Source: Peribacillus simplex
GTDB lineage: Bacteria; Bacillota; Bacilli; Bacillales; DSM-1321
Reading direction: 5' to 3'
DNA length: 64,000 nucleotides
Assembly: GCF_030123325.1 (NCBI RefSeq)
Contig: NZ_CP126106.1
Span: 5,649,001 to 5,713,000 of the forward strand
The notes under the pieces are model-generated. The model was not told the DNA's origin. It searched no databases and saw only the letters and a program-made list of their open reading frames with translations. A program made the translations under genes and the position numbers. Shown piece by piece: positions 1 through 8,384 of the stretch (position 1 is its first letter; each line of letters starts with the position of its first letter).

Positions 1-267
1 ACGGACCTTCACGAACGCTTCAACCATTTCATCCATCATGATATAATTCTTCGGATCATATATTTCGATTGCATCAAGGGAGATTTTCATATCTTTTGCC
101 TTCTCTTGAATCAACCCGATATCCCCGATCAATACCGGTGTCACCAGTTTAGCTTTGGCAAGCCTTGCTGCCGCCCCCAAAATCCGTTCATCCAGCCCTT
201 CTGGAAAAACGATCTTTAAATTATGCCCCATGACTTTCGCTTCCAATATTTCAAATAAATCACTCAT
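1..267 (-). CDS. pta: Phosphate acetyltransferase, N-terminal part
   Basis: Pta converts acetyl-CoA and phosphate to acetyl phosphate and CoA in the cytoplasmic acetate overflow pathway. Only the first 89 codons lie in the window; the gene runs off the left edge. The start is ATG at 267 behind a strong AGGAGGA Shine-Dalgarno. The N-terminus reads MSDLFEILEAKVMGHNLKIV and continues with an FPEGLDERIL segment typical of Pta. Divergent hemQ next door is the arrangement of B. subtilis ywfI-pta, which supports the identity. Confidence 0.9.
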   Translation of the reverse strand, partial: MSDLFEILEAKVMGHNLKIVFPEGLDERILGAAARLAKAKLVTPVLIGDIGLIQEKAKDMKISLDAIEIYDPKNYIMMDEMVEAFVKVR

Positions 268-525
268 TGGCTCTTCCTCCTTTTTAGATACGTTTTCCCT
301 CTTTCCTTCTATATTTAACCATCCGGTGAAAATCCATAGTCGTCTTCTTTTAAGAATACTCTAGCAGCCAGGTAATTTCCAGCCACTTTGGTCTCCTGCC
401 AATCCGCAAATTTGAAAATTGTTTGAACACCGAAAAACAGGGGTGGTGTTTGCGGGTTGATATAAATTTCCTTATACTGAAACTATGTTATATTAAAGTT
501 ATAATAAGACTTAGGAGTGATCGTA

Positions 526-1275
526 ATGAGTGAAGCAGCACAAACACTGGACGGCTGGTATTGTTTACATGATTTCCGTCTGATCGACTGGGCTTCTTGG
601 AAAACGTTATCAAGCGACGAACGCCAATTGGCCATCTCGGAATTCCAAGGTTTACTGGATAAATGGAATATGACACAAAGCGACAATGAAGGCAGCCACG
701 CCCTATATTCCATCGTAGGCCAGAAAGCGGACTTCATGCTTATGTTTGCCCGTCCAACCATGGAAGAATTGAATGCAATTGAAAACGAATTCAATAAAAC
801 GAAGCTTGCCGAATATACAGTTCCCGCTTATTCATACGTTTCCGTCGTGGAATTAAGCAATTACTTAGCTGGAGGAGATGGTGAGGACCCTTACCAGAAC
901 CCTCATGTCCGTTCAAGACTTTATCCGATACTTCCAAAAGCGAAACATGTATGCTTCTATCCAATGGACAAGCGTCGTGATGGCGATGATAACTGGTATA
1001 TGCTTTCCATGGAAGAGCGCAAAGGCTTGATGCGTTCCCACGGCTTGATTGGCCGCAGTTATGCCGGTAAAGTAAAACAAATCATATCGGGTTCTGTCGG
1101 TTTTGACGATTATGAATGGGGCGTTACACTATTCGCAGATGATGTCCTTCAATTTAAAAAATTAATCTATGAAATGCGTTTTGATGAAGTGAGTGCACGT
1201 TACGCTGCATTTGGTTCTTTCTTTGTAGGCAATATCCTGCCGGAAGAAAACGTATCTTCATTCCTATACGTATAA
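526..1275 (+). CDS. hemQ: Coproheme decarboxylase HemQ (chlorite dismutase family)
   Basis: HemQ decarboxylates coproheme III to heme b in the last step of the coproporphyrin-dependent heme pathway of Gram-positive bacteria. From the ATG at 526 the protein has 249 residues, close to the usual 250. Tyr145 (in FYPMDKRR) and His172 (in RSHGLIGR) fall where the catalytic tyrosine and proximal heme ligand lie in the Geobacillus enzyme. TTAGGAG at 511-517 sets the start at 526; an in-frame GTG at 517 lies inside this Shine-Dalgarno and is rejected. It is monocistronic, ends at an intrinsic terminator and is divergent from pta. Confidence 0.95.
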   Translation: MSEAAQTLDGWYCLHDFRLIDWASWKTLSSDERQLAISEFQGLLDKWNMTQSDNEGSHALYSIVGQKADFMLMFARPTMEELNAIENEFNKTKLAEYTVPAYSYVSVVELSNYLAGGDGEDPYQNPHVRSRLYPILPKAKHVCFYPMDKRRDGDDNWYMLSMEERKGLMRSHGLIGRSYAGKVKQIISGSVGFDDYEWGVTLFADDVLQFKKLIYEMRFDEVSARYAAFGSFFVGNILPEENVSSFLYV

Positions 1276-1283
1276 GACGATGG

Positions 1284-1310
1284 GCTTCCGGTTTCCGGAA
1301 GCTTTTTTTT
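1284..1310 (+). terminator. Intrinsic terminator of hemQ
   Basis: GCTTCCGG and CCGGAAGC form a perfect 8-bp stem with a TTT loop, followed by eight T, nine bases after the hemQ stop. Confidence 0.9.
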
Positions 1311-1688
1311 GTGTCCCCTCCTTTTTATTTTTCCCCGGCTGTGGAATAAATCCAATCCACATCCCATACATTTTCAATAGTGATGAATTTATTTTTTCAC
1401 AGTCCCATTCAGCTTCAGGAAAATTGATCAAGGCAATTCCTGACTCCAGAGAGGTGAAGGAACGTTACTTCTATTCATTGGCCGGCAAGAGGATATGGTT
1501 TATATCATGAATGGCAGCCGTTATGTATCGCTTAACTTTCATTGTGGTTTTTTAAGCCACCCGGGGATTGTCCAGAAACATATACAATACTACCGGTCGC
1601 TATAAATCGCACAGTTCTCCCAGTCCACACTCTTGGATTGTCCAAATTCCACAGCATCAACTAAACCTTGAATTTAGGAGGGAATGCA
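1311..1688. other. Gap between hemQ and gerQ
   Basis: About 380 bases without a convincing gene. An open frame at 1280-1510 starts inside the hemQ terminator, has no Shine-Dalgarno and gives a low-complexity protein, so I do not call it. A CATATACAAT stretch near 1578-1587 resembles a sporulation sigma-E -10 element, which would fit gerQ, but I see no matching -35. Confidence 0.4.
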
Positions 1689-2204
1689 ATGTCACAAAAT
1701 AATCCTTATGGTAACTACCCGTACGGGGGAAGCCCCTATTACCCGTATGAGAATAATGAGCCTGAACTAAGGCAGCAGAATCCTAACCAGCAACAAGGTT
1801 ACCCGCAGCAAGGATACCAACAGCCATCATACCAGCCACAACAGCCCACTATGGCAGGCACGCCACAACAAATGCCGATGCAGGTGAGTCCAGCCACTTC
1901 CGGACCACAGATACCTGGCATGCTTCCGGTCGAACAATCATACATCGAGAACATCTTGCGTTTGAATAAAGGAAAATTAGCCACTGTTTATACAACGTTT
2001 GAAAACAACAAGGAATGGAATGCCAAGATCTTCAAAGGAATCATTGAGGCTGCAGGACGCGATCACTTAATCATAAGCGACCCTCAAACGGGAAAACGAT
2101 ACTTAATCCCGATGGTATACTTAGATTATATAACGTTTGATGAAGAAATCGAATATGAATATCCATTTGGAGGCACTGGGCTTACCACCTATTCGCCAAG
2201 GTGA
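1689..2204 (+). CDS. gerQ: Spore coat protein GerQ
   Basis: GerQ is an inner-coat protein that is cross-linked by transglutaminase and needed for localising the cortex hydrolase CwlJ. The 171-residue protein has a Q/P/Y/N-rich N-terminal half with PQQGYQQ-type runs. The conserved C-terminal domain (about residues 80-165) runs from LPVEQSYIENILRLNKGK through LIISDPQTGKRYLIPMVYLD. The ATG at 1689 follows TTAGGAGGGA at good spacing; an upstream in-frame TTG at 1668 has none. It converges with the DUF423/ywdI/ung operon, as B. subtilis ywdL lies next to ywdK and ywdI. A role in spore formation implies mother-cell control, not verified here. Confidence 0.95.
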   Translation: MSQNNPYGNYPYGGSPYYPYENNEPELRQQNPNQQQGYPQQGYQQPSYQPQQPTMAGTPQQMPMQVSPATSGPQIPGMLPVEQSYIENILRLNKGKLATVYTTFENNKEWNAKIFKGIIEAAGRDHLIISDPQTGKRYLIPMVYLDYITFDEEIEYEYPFGGTGLTTYSPR

Positions 2205-2217
2205 TTAAAATCCAATA

Positions 2218-2258
2218 AAGAAGAGCCTCGGAATCCATTTGATTCCGAGGCTCTTCTT
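2218..2258. terminator. Bidirectional terminator, gerQ / DUF423 operon
   Basis: An 18-bp perfect inverted repeat (AAGAAGAGCCTCGGAATC and its complement, loop CATTT) lies between two converging stop codons. A-rich and T-rich flanks suit termination in both directions. Confidence 0.85.
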
Positions 2259-2279
2259 ATATTGGAATGACTTTTTTCA

Positions 2280-2648
2280 TTACAAGTATTTATATGCAGC
2301 AATGATCATCAAAACCCAAGCAACCAAGAATGAAACCCCGCCAAGCGGTGTGATGGCACCAAGGACCTTGATTTGCGTAACGCTTAGAACGAATAGGCTT
2401 CCGGAAAACAGGATAATTCCTATTAGCATAAGCCAGCCGGACCAGTTGATCAGCGGACTTGAAATCTTCCCAGCCAATAAACCGATTACCAATAAACCAA
2501 CCGCATGGAACATTTGATATTGAACAGCGGTTTGCCAGGTTTCTAAATATTTATCAGGAATTTTCCCTTCCAGTCCGTGTGCACCGAATGCACCTAGTGC
2601 CACAGCAATAAACCCATTCAATGCACCTAAAATGATGAACAGTTTCAA
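2280..2648 (-). CDS. DUF423 family membrane protein (YwdK-like)
   Basis: A 122-residue protein of unknown function with four hydrophobic segments (about residues 3-23, 45-60, 70-88, 98-118). It carries the family's N-terminal LGALNGFIAVALGAFGAHGL signature and the QYQMFHAVGLL segment. It is the last gene of the ung operon and sits beside gerQ as ywdK does in B. subtilis. The B. subtilis relationship is by family and synteny; nothing in the sequence indicates a substrate. Confidence 0.85.
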   Translation of the reverse strand: MKLFIILGALNGFIAVALGAFGAHGLEGKIPDKYLETWQTAVQYQMFHAVGLLVIGLLAGKISSPLINWSGWLMLIGIILFSGSLFVLSVTQIKVLGAITPLGGVSFLVAWVLMIIAAYKYL

Positions 2649-2671
2649 TTATTTCGCTCCCCTTCCCTCAT

Positions 2672-2929
2672 TTAAAAATCGAACAAGGACTCCCCATTGG
2701 CCTCATCCATTTTAACCGGTTCTACATTCGGTGTAGCCGACATAACGGGCTGGGTCAATGTGATTGGCTTCGGCATGCTGATGTTCGCCGCTTTTTCATC
2801 CACCATTACTTCACAAAGGGACTTAATGGCGATTACATACCCCTGCACCTTATCCTCTGAATTTGCCTGTTTCGCTTTTAAAACAAGCTCTTCGATTTTA
2901 TCCAACATTTGTCTTGATGAAATATCCAA
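2672..2929 (-). CDS. ywdI: YwdI family protein
   Basis: A small soluble protein of 85 residues, mostly a helical, charged N-terminus (LDISSRQMLDKIEELVLKAK) followed by a Pro/Thr-rich linker and an acidic tail ending GESLFDF. I place the start at TTG 2929 because GAGGTGG lies five bases upstream; the longer open frame to 3049 begins inside the preceding gene and its first 40 residues look non-coding. Function unknown. Its place between the ung segment and the DUF423 gene matches the ywdI locus of B. subtilis. Confidence 0.75.
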   Translation of the reverse strand: MDISSRQMLDKIEELVLKAKQANSEDKVQGYVIAIKSLCEVMVDEKAANISMPKPITLTQPVMSATPNVEPVKMDEANGESLFDF

Positions 2930-3012
2930 CTTTACCACCTCGTCTATATACAGGTCAAAACTATCATAACTAGCATAGCAAAAATCAGAGAAGAAAACAC
3001 CTTGCATATTTC

Positions 3013-3225
3013 CTACCTCTTTATTGGCTTGGCCTGAAATTTCAAGCATGGCTGTCCTGAAGAATGAAAAACATCAAGAGAAGGCTGGTTTGATGTTTTA
3101 AATTGAAAAGCACGGCAGCCCTTTGGAAAACTGGGATCCCAAGTTATATAGAAATGACGGCACGCCATACAATTCACCCGTTTCGTTTTCTTGCCCCTAT
3201 CATCGGTTCGAGATTTCCCAATCAA
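3013..3225 (-). CDS. Small four-cysteine conserved protein downstream of ung
   Basis: A basic protein of up to 70 residues with cysteines in NCMACRHFYITWDPSFPKGC and a second motif near the end, SSGQPCLKF. The spacing (CxxC, then single Cys) suggests a small metal site, but no function is known to me. The start is uncertain: TTG 3225 overlaps the ung stop by 26 bases and has AGGGGA upstream; a later in-frame GTG or ATG would remove the poorly conserved leader. It lies inside the ung operon and overlaps ung, so the two are probably translationally coupled. Confidence 0.7.
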   Translation of the reverse strand: MIGKSRTDDRGKKTKRVNCMACRHFYITWDPSFPKGCRAFQFKTSNQPSLDVFHSSGQPCLKFQAKPIKR

Positions 3226-3880
3226 TTGGGGATTCCCCTATTTCCAACAGCAATTGATTTGTTGTGGAAAAAGGTTTGGTGCCAAAGAAACCACGGGAAG
3301 CCGACAGCGGACTCGGATGTACGGACTTAATGATTTTATGACGGGTTTCATCAATCAAAGGGATTTTGGTTTGTGCAGGTTTCCCCCACAGGATGAATAC
3401 AACAGGTTTCGGACGGTCATTCAATAGGCGAATAACTTGATTCGTAAAGATTTCCCATCCTTTTCCGCGGTGTGAGTGGGCCTCTCCCTCACGAACAGTC
3501 AAGACGGTATTCAATAGAAGCACTCCCTGTTTTGCCCATTCGACTAGGGAACCATTATTCGGAACCTCATAGCCTAGATCGGTGTGTAACTCTTTAAAAA
3601 TATTTCTTAAAGAAGGCGGGATGCGAACCTCCGGCCTAACCGAAAAACTAAGGCCATGCGCTTGACCAGGGCCATGGTAAGGGTCCTGTCCAAGGATGAC
3701 AACCTTTACGTCTTCATAAGGAGTATAGTGAAGTGCATTGAAAATATCGTCCTGATCGGGATGAACGACTTGCTGACTGTACTCTTGCTTTACGAATTCC
3801 CTTAGCTCCTGGTAATATTCTTTTTTGAATTCCTCTTTCAATAGAGGCCACCAATCATTTGTTAATAACTGCTTTGCCAT
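3200..3880 (-). CDS. ung: Uracil-DNA glycosylase
   Basis: Family 1 uracil-DNA glycosylase, which removes uracil from DNA to start base-excision repair. The 226 residues match the family length. The water-activating motif GQDPYHGPGQAHGLSFSV contains Asp66 and His69, and HPSPLSASRGFFG near residue 190 is the DNA-intercalating loop. Gene order ung - small Cys protein - ywdI - DUF423 suggests one transcript that ends at the terminator at 2218-2258. Confidence 0.97.
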   Translation of the reverse strand: MAKQLLTNDWWPLLKEEFKKEYYQELREFVKQEYSQQVVHPDQDDIFNALHYTPYEDVKVVILGQDPYHGPGQAHGLSFSVRPEVRIPPSLRNIFKELHTDLGYEVPNNGSLVEWAKQGVLLLNTVLTVREGEAHSHRGKGWEIFTNQVIRLLNDRPKPVVFILWGKPAQTKIPLIDETRHKIIKSVHPSPLSASRGFFGTKPFSTTNQLLLEIGESPIDWEISNR

Positions 3881-4031
3881 CTGCCACAGCCCCTCTCCAC
3901 TTTTTGAAACTATATTATATCAAACTACATCGCCTTGCCTTTTTCCATAGACTACGATTTATGTTTCTATATACCCCAAAAGTGGGAAATAGAAAGTTAG
4001 CAAGCACTTTAACCATGTTGGAGGATTCCCT

Positions 4032-5465
4032 ATGAAAAAATGGTATAAAAGAAAACGATTTTATCTGCTTGTCAGCATTTTGATCGTCATTACACTCGTA
4101 ATCGTCTATAACAGCTACAAGCTTCTCCCCGATGGCATTTCCTATGAAGGAAAGGTTCACCATGTCGAGGATATCGATTTCATCTATGACCTTTCCTATC
4201 ACGATGAACAAGGGGGTCTGCAACATGAGCAGCGCATTTTCCAAACCATAAATCAAGCCATAGAAGAGGCTGATTCCTATATCGTCATCGACATGTTTTT
4301 GTTTAACGCTTTTTATGATGAAAAGATAAACTTCCCGAAGTTAACCGAGAACCTGAAGGATAATCTGGTTGAACAGAAGAAAAAGAAACCTGGCCTCCAG
4401 GTCATTTTCATTACTGATGAAGTGAATACTTCCTATAATGCCTACCAGCTAGAGGCATTGGAAACGATGAAGAAAAATGGCATTGATGTCATAGTTACCA
4501 ATTTAGACCGCCTCCGGGATCCGAATCCTCTCTATTCAGGTGTATATCGGACCTTTTTCCAATGGTTCGGTGAAAGCGGGAAAGGCTGGATTGTGAATCC
4601 AATGGCTAAAAGCGCACCAAAGGTCACATTGCGCTCTTATCTTAGACTGATGAATATCAAAGCCAATCACAGAAAAGTGGTCGCTACTGAAAAAACGGCC
4701 ATCATCTCATCTGCCAACCCTCATGACGCAAGTGGATTCCATTCCAATATTGCGTTCCAGATGGATGGGAATATCATTGGAGATTTTATTAAAGCCGAAG
4801 AAGCCGCTTCGAAATTCTCGGGAGGACCAAAGTCATTTCCTGAGTTCAAAGGCACATCAGCAGATAAAGGACCGATATCGGTACAACTGCTAACGGAAGG
4901 AAAAATCAATAAACATGTCCTTAAGGCAATTAAGGATGCAAAAAAGGGTGACAACATCCAGCTTGCCATGTTCTATATTGCCGATCGCGAGGTTGTCGAG
5001 GCATTAACGGATGCAGCTAAACGGGGTGTGAAGATTCAAATGATATTGGATCCGAATCAAAACGCTTTCGGAAGTGAAAAAATCGGGCTTCCCAATCTTC
5101 CGGTTGCTGCCGAATTCGAAAAACTGGGGAATGAAAACATCTCGATTCGCTGGTACAAAACAGATAAAGAACAGTTCCATACGAAGTTGATGATGATCCA
5201 AAGGGCTAATGATACGGTTATCCTTGGAGGATCGGCTAATTATACGTCACGCAATCTGGATGACTATAATCTTGAAGCGAATGTTGAAATCCATGCTCCA
5301 AATGATGCGGACGTTTCCAAGGATGTGGATAGCTATTTTCAAAGACTCTGGACAAATCAAAATGGAACATACACGGTGGATTACAGTGAATACCAGAAGA
5401 AACTGCCGGTCTTTAAATACTTGACCTACCGCATTCAGAAGGTGTTCCGCTTCACCACTTACTAA
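4032..5465 (+). CDS. Phospholipase D-like protein (cardiolipin synthase family)
   Basis: Membrane-anchored PLD-superfamily protein of 477 residues with one N-terminal transmembrane helix (about residues 9-26). Two HKD-type motifs are present but altered at the last position: HRKVVATE (His213, Lys215, Glu220) and HTKLMMIQ (His383, Lys385, Gln390), each followed by the usual SANxxx or GSANYTSRNL segment. The histidine and lysine needed for catalysis remain. B. subtilis homologues ClsB (YwjE) and YwiE make cardiolipin, but this one could instead be a phosphodiesterase. ATG follows GGAGGATTCCCT. It is divergent from ung. Confidence 0.8.
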   Translation: MKKWYKRKRFYLLVSILIVITLVIVYNSYKLLPDGISYEGKVHHVEDIDFIYDLSYHDEQGGLQHEQRIFQTINQAIEEADSYIVIDMFLFNAFYDEKINFPKLTENLKDNLVEQKKKKPGLQVIFITDEVNTSYNAYQLEALETMKKNGIDVIVTNLDRLRDPNPLYSGVYRTFFQWFGESGKGWIVNPMAKSAPKVTLRSYLRLMNIKANHRKVVATEKTAIISSANPHDASGFHSNIAFQMDGNIIGDFIKAEEAASKFSGGPKSFPEFKGTSADKGPISVQLLTEGKINKHVLKAIKDAKKGDNIQLAMFYIADREVVEALTDAAKRGVKIQMILDPNQNAFGSEKIGLPNLPVAAEFEKLGNENISIRWYKTDKEQFHTKLMMIQRANDTVILGGSANYTSRNLDDYNLEANVEIHAPNDADVSKDVDSYFQRLWTNQNGTYTVDYSEYQKKLPVFKYLTYRIQKVFRFTTY

Positions 5466-5484
5466 AATTTTCTTCGAAATGAAT

Positions 5485-5510
5485 GTTTATCAGTGCCCAA
5501 ATGAGGTTAT
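5485..5510 (+). promoter_or_regulatory. Candidate sigma-B promoter of the YflT-like gene
   Basis: GTTTAT, 14 bases, GGTTAT: close to the sigma-B consensus GTTTAA-N12-15-GGGTAT, 90 bases before the start of a general stress gene. One mismatch in each box; inference only. Confidence 0.45.
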
Positions 5511-5600
5511 ATACTACTATAGCCAACAAGCAACTGTAATAAGCAAGATTCCATTTACCTATATTCAAGAGAATCTCACTAAATTCAAGGAGGAGTTTAT

Positions 5601-5948
5601 ATGTATCAAGTACATGTAGTAGAAAACGGTTTACAAGCAAAGGAAAAAATTGATGAATTAGTTACATCAGGTTATACGAAAGACGATGTATATTTGTTTG
5701 CCCATGATAAAACCCGTTCAAAACACCTTACCGAGAATACAAATACAGAAGGTGTAGGCATGAAGGAACAAGGTTTCCTTGATACCGTCGGAAATCTTTT
5801 TAAATCACGCGGAGATGAACTTCGTAACCGAATGAGCAACCTTGGCCTTAGTGATATGGAGGCAGAACGTTACGAGGAAGTGCTTGACGAAGGAAAAGTA
5901 GTCATCGTTGCTTCCAAACAAGATAATAAAGACGGGGTTGCACACTAA
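5601..5948 (+). CDS. General stress protein, YflT domain
   Basis: A 115-residue cytoplasmic protein of the heat-induced stress protein YflT family (general stress protein 17M-like domain). The domain starts right at the N-terminus (YQVHVVENGLQAKEKIDELV) with the typical GYTKDDVYLFAHD strand-turn, followed by a charged helical segment and a VVIVASKQ strand. The family is controlled by sigma-B in B. subtilis; a sigma-B-like promoter stands upstream here. AAGGAGGAG precedes ATG 5601. Biochemical role unknown. Confidence 0.85.
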   Translation: MYQVHVVENGLQAKEKIDELVTSGYTKDDVYLFAHDKTRSKHLTENTNTEGVGMKEQGFLDTVGNLFKSRGDELRNRMSNLGLSDMEAERYEEVLDEGKVVIVASKQDNKDGVAH

Positions 5949-5986
5949 TACCCGATAACCATTACCTATATGGATTCATAAAAAAG

Positions 5987-6017
5987 CGAGGCTCCTTAAC
6001 CGGCAGCCTCGTTTTTT
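5987..6017. terminator. Bidirectional terminator between stress gene and moeB
   Basis: CGAGGCT and AGCCTCG form a 7-bp stem with an 11-base loop, flanked by A6 on the left and T6 on the right, between converging stops. Confidence 0.85.
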
Positions 6018-6024
6018 AAACTCA

Positions 6025-7044
6025 TTATCCCAGGATGCTTTGGTACGTGGCCTTTGCATGGACCATGTCCTTCGTACCGTGAATCAACGCCCGGCCATCC
6101 TTGAAAATGACGATACGCTCCCCAGCTTTTTCACAAGAGAGAAGAAATGGATTGAACTTCACCAAATAGCCGCTGCCGTCCAGATCTTTGGCTAGTTTCT
6201 CGAGATGCAGTTCCAAAGGTTTTGGCGGTCTTACCTGTACAGTATCCCTCCCGCAGAGAACAGCCGTTTTCGTTGCATTTTCCAGTGTTAAAAAGGGGTA
6301 TGTCCTCTGCTCCCCGCATGAGAGACAATCTTTCTTTTTCGCTTTTGTCAATTTAACGGTTTGGTATTGATTTCTCCACAGATCAAAAGAAACAAGTGCA
6401 GGCCGTACCGATTCCCAATCTTCAATAAGGATTTTCAAAGCTTCCGCAGTTTGGTGTGCCACTACCATCGTTACAGCTGGTGATATGACTCCACCTGTGT
6501 CACAGGTCATTCCTTGAATGGGGATTGCTTTAAGCAAGCAGTGCAAACATGGAGTCTGTCCGGGAAGGATCGTCAAAGTCATACCCACACTCCCCACACA
6601 TGCCCCATAAATCCACGGTATATGAAGCTTTTGTGATAAATCATTAATGATCATCCGTGTCTCAAAATTATCGGTTGCATCCAATATCAAATCAACATCC
6701 CCAAGCAGCTGTTCGAGGTTCTGGGCAGTTGCGTCCATGATGATGGCATTCACTTCAACTTCATGATTGATATCAAACAAATGACGCTTTGCCGCTTCTG
6801 CTTTTGGCAGTTTCTCCTCGACATCCCGTTCCGTATACATTTGTTGGCGCTGTAAATTACTGGTCTCGACATAATCCCTGTCGACAATGGTAAGCTTCCC
6901 TACTCCTGCCCGAGTAAGGGCCTCGGCATTAGCAGATCCCAAAGCCCCTGCACCAAGAAGCAAGACATGCTTCTTCATAATTTTCAATTGGCCCCCTTCA
7001 CCAATGGGGGCGAATAAAGTCTGCCTTGAATATCGTTCTTTCAC
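6025..7044 (-). CDS. moeB: Molybdopterin-synthase adenylyltransferase MoeB
   Basis: E1-like enzyme that adenylates the C-terminal glycine of MoaD so that it can be thiocarboxylated in molybdopterin synthesis. The nucleotide loop GAGALGS starts at residue 31, the Arg/Gln motif is SNLQRQQMY (about 62-70), the catalytic Cys181 is in MTCDTGG, and zinc-binding pairs are Cys166/Cys169 and Cys240/Cys243. A C-terminal extension of about 95 residues, as in Bacillus MoeB/ThiF proteins, completes the 339 residues. GTG 7044 has AGGGAGGG upstream. The moaD gene directly upstream supports MoeB over ThiF. Confidence 0.85.
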   Translation of the reverse strand: MKERYSRQTLFAPIGEGGQLKIMKKHVLLLGAGALGSANAEALTRAGVGKLTIVDRDYVETSNLQRQQMYTERDVEEKLPKAEAAKRHLFDINHEVEVNAIIMDATAQNLEQLLGDVDLILDATDNFETRMIINDLSQKLHIPWIYGACVGSVGMTLTILPGQTPCLHCLLKAIPIQGMTCDTGGVISPAVTMVVAHQTAEALKILIEDWESVRPALVSFDLWRNQYQTVKLTKAKKKDCLSCGEQRTYPFLTLENATKTAVLCGRDTVQVRPPKPLELHLEKLAKDLDGSGYLVKFNPFLLSCEKAGERIVIFKDGRALIHGTKDMVHAKATYQSILG

Positions 7045-7068
7045 CGTGAACCCTCCCTTCCGAACGCC

Positions 7069-7302
7069 TTAGCCCCCACTTACTGGCGGAATGAAAGCAA
7101 CTGTATCTCCATCAGATAGAATCGTGTCATCATCGGCAAATTCTTCATTGACCGCCGTCATCACGGTTTCAAGACCTTCCAATTGAAAATCTACCCTCAT
7201 TTTTCCTTTTAGCTCCGCCACACTCATTCCATTTCCTTCTATAGAAAGAGTCTCTTTGCCTAGCTCATCTTTCAATTGGGCAAATAAAAGTACATTAATC
7301 AT
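7069..7302 (-). CDS. moaD: Molybdopterin synthase small subunit MoaD
   Basis: Ubiquitin-like sulfur carrier of 77 residues; its C-terminal Gly-Gly (ending IPPVSGG) becomes the thiocarboxylate that donates sulfur to precursor Z. The beta-grasp fold is visible as INVLLFAQLKDELG at the start and DTVAFIPPVSGG at the end. The start is the ATG at 7302, behind AAGGGGGAT; it overlaps the end of moaE by eight bases, which indicates translational coupling. Confidence 0.93.
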   Translation of the reverse strand: MINVLLFAQLKDELGKETLSIEGNGMSVAELKGKMRVDFQLEGLETVMTAVNEEFADDDTILSDGDTVAFIPPVSGG

Positions 7303-7759
7303 CAATATCCCCCTTTTCCGGTTTCCCCGATGGATATGGAACGGTTTCCAACTGGTTTCCTACCCATGTATCCCCATCTTCCCAGTGTTCTTTTTTCCAG
7401 ATTGGGACGATTTCTTTAATTCTTTCAATCGCATACCTGTTCGCCTCATATGCATCATTTCGATGTGGCGTACTAACGGCAATAACCACTGCGATATCCG
7501 TGATTTCAAGTTTACCTACACGGTGGGTGATCGCCGTTTCTGCATCAGGCCAACGTTCCTTTATCTCAGATCCGATTTGCTCCAATTTCTTGATGGCCAT
7601 CGGTTCATACGCTTCGTAAATTAAGAAGAGAGTCTTTTTCCCTTTCGTCATTTCCCTCACTGTACCAATAAATGTCGTGACGGCACCTGCATTTCGATTG
7701 ACTACTTTATCAATCACTTCCTGGATGACAATCGGCTCTTTTGAAATATTATAATTCAT
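7295..7759 (-). CDS. moaE: Molybdopterin synthase catalytic subunit MoaE
   Basis: MoaE binds precursor Z and with two MoaD makes the dithiolene of molybdopterin. The 154-residue protein has the family motifs GAVTTFIGTVRE (about 25-36), YEAYEPMA, HRVGKLEITD, STPHRNDAYEANRYAIERIKE, and the C-terminal PIWKKEHWEDGDTWVGN containing the catalytic lysines. I start it at the ATG at 7759, behind AAAGGATGG. It overlaps mobA by 11 bases and moaD by eight. Confidence 0.95.
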   Translation of the reverse strand: MNYNISKEPIVIQEVIDKVVNRNAGAVTTFIGTVREMTKGKKTLFLIYEAYEPMAIKKLEQIGSEIKERWPDAETAITHRVGKLEITDIAVVIAVSTPHRNDAYEANRYAIERIKEIVPIWKKEHWEDGDTWVGNQLETVPYPSGKPEKGDIDD

Positions 7760-8384
7760 GTCTACCATCCTTTATATATAATTCAGTTTGATCAATATAA
7801 CCTGCCTCTTGATAATCTTCCATCGTATTCATATTGAAAAAAAGATATTGAAAATGTTCAGGATTCTCGCGATATAACTTAAAGTCGGTTTCTTTCATGA
7901 CTTTCACCGAAATCTTTTCCAAAAATAGACTCATTTTTAATTCATGTTTCAATAAACACTCCGTCAGTACAGGAAGACACCTTTTATGGTAAACCGCAAA
8001 AAGCGGCTGAAGCCTGCCATTTATTTCTGGAACGACAGCATCGAATTCAGGTTCATAATGGGAAATGATATCCTTTATGGCATCTGCACTCACAAACGGC
8101 ATATCACAGGCTGCAAGGAATTGAAACTCCGTTTTCGATGAGGTCAACCCTGCATGCAATCCGCCAAGCGGGCCTTGATCTTTATGTAAATCCGGAATTA
8201 GCGGAAGTTGCAAAAAATGATATTCTTCAAATGTATTCGTAATGACCATGACGTTTTCTGACACCTTTTTCAATTCGGATGCCACTCTTGAAATGTTCAC
8301 AACGCCACCTATGGTCAACAGGGCCTTATTCACTCCCATACGGCTTGATTTCCCACCAGCTAAAAGCAACATTGTCCATTCCAC
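7749..8384 (-). CDS. mobA: Molybdenum cofactor guanylyltransferase MobA
   Basis: MobA adds GMP to molybdopterin to give the guanine dinucleotide form. The N-terminal nucleotide-binding loop LLLAGGKSSRMGVNKALL is clear, followed by DQGPLGGLHAGL and AACDMPFVS, all classic MobA motifs. Length (211 residues) is normal. The start is GTG 8384 behind AGGGAGG. It heads the operon mobA-moaE-moaD-moeB. moaA, moaC, moeA and mobB are absent here, so the rest of the pathway must be elsewhere. Confidence 0.9.
   Translation of the reverse strand: MEWTMLLLAGGKSSRMGVNKALLTIGGVVNISRVASELKKVSENVMVITNTFEEYHFLQLPLIPDLHKDQGPLGGLHAGLTSSKTEFQFLAACDMPFVSADAIKDIISHYEPEFDAVVPEINGRLQPLFAVYHKRCLPVLTECLLKHELKMSLFLEKISVKVMKETDFKLYRENPEHFQYLFFNMNTMEDYQEAGYIDQTELYIKDGRHEL

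Noticed and set aside
1280..1510. A 76-residue plus-strand frame after hemQ
   Set aside because: It begins within the hemQ terminator, lacks a Shine-Dalgarno and has no recognisable features.
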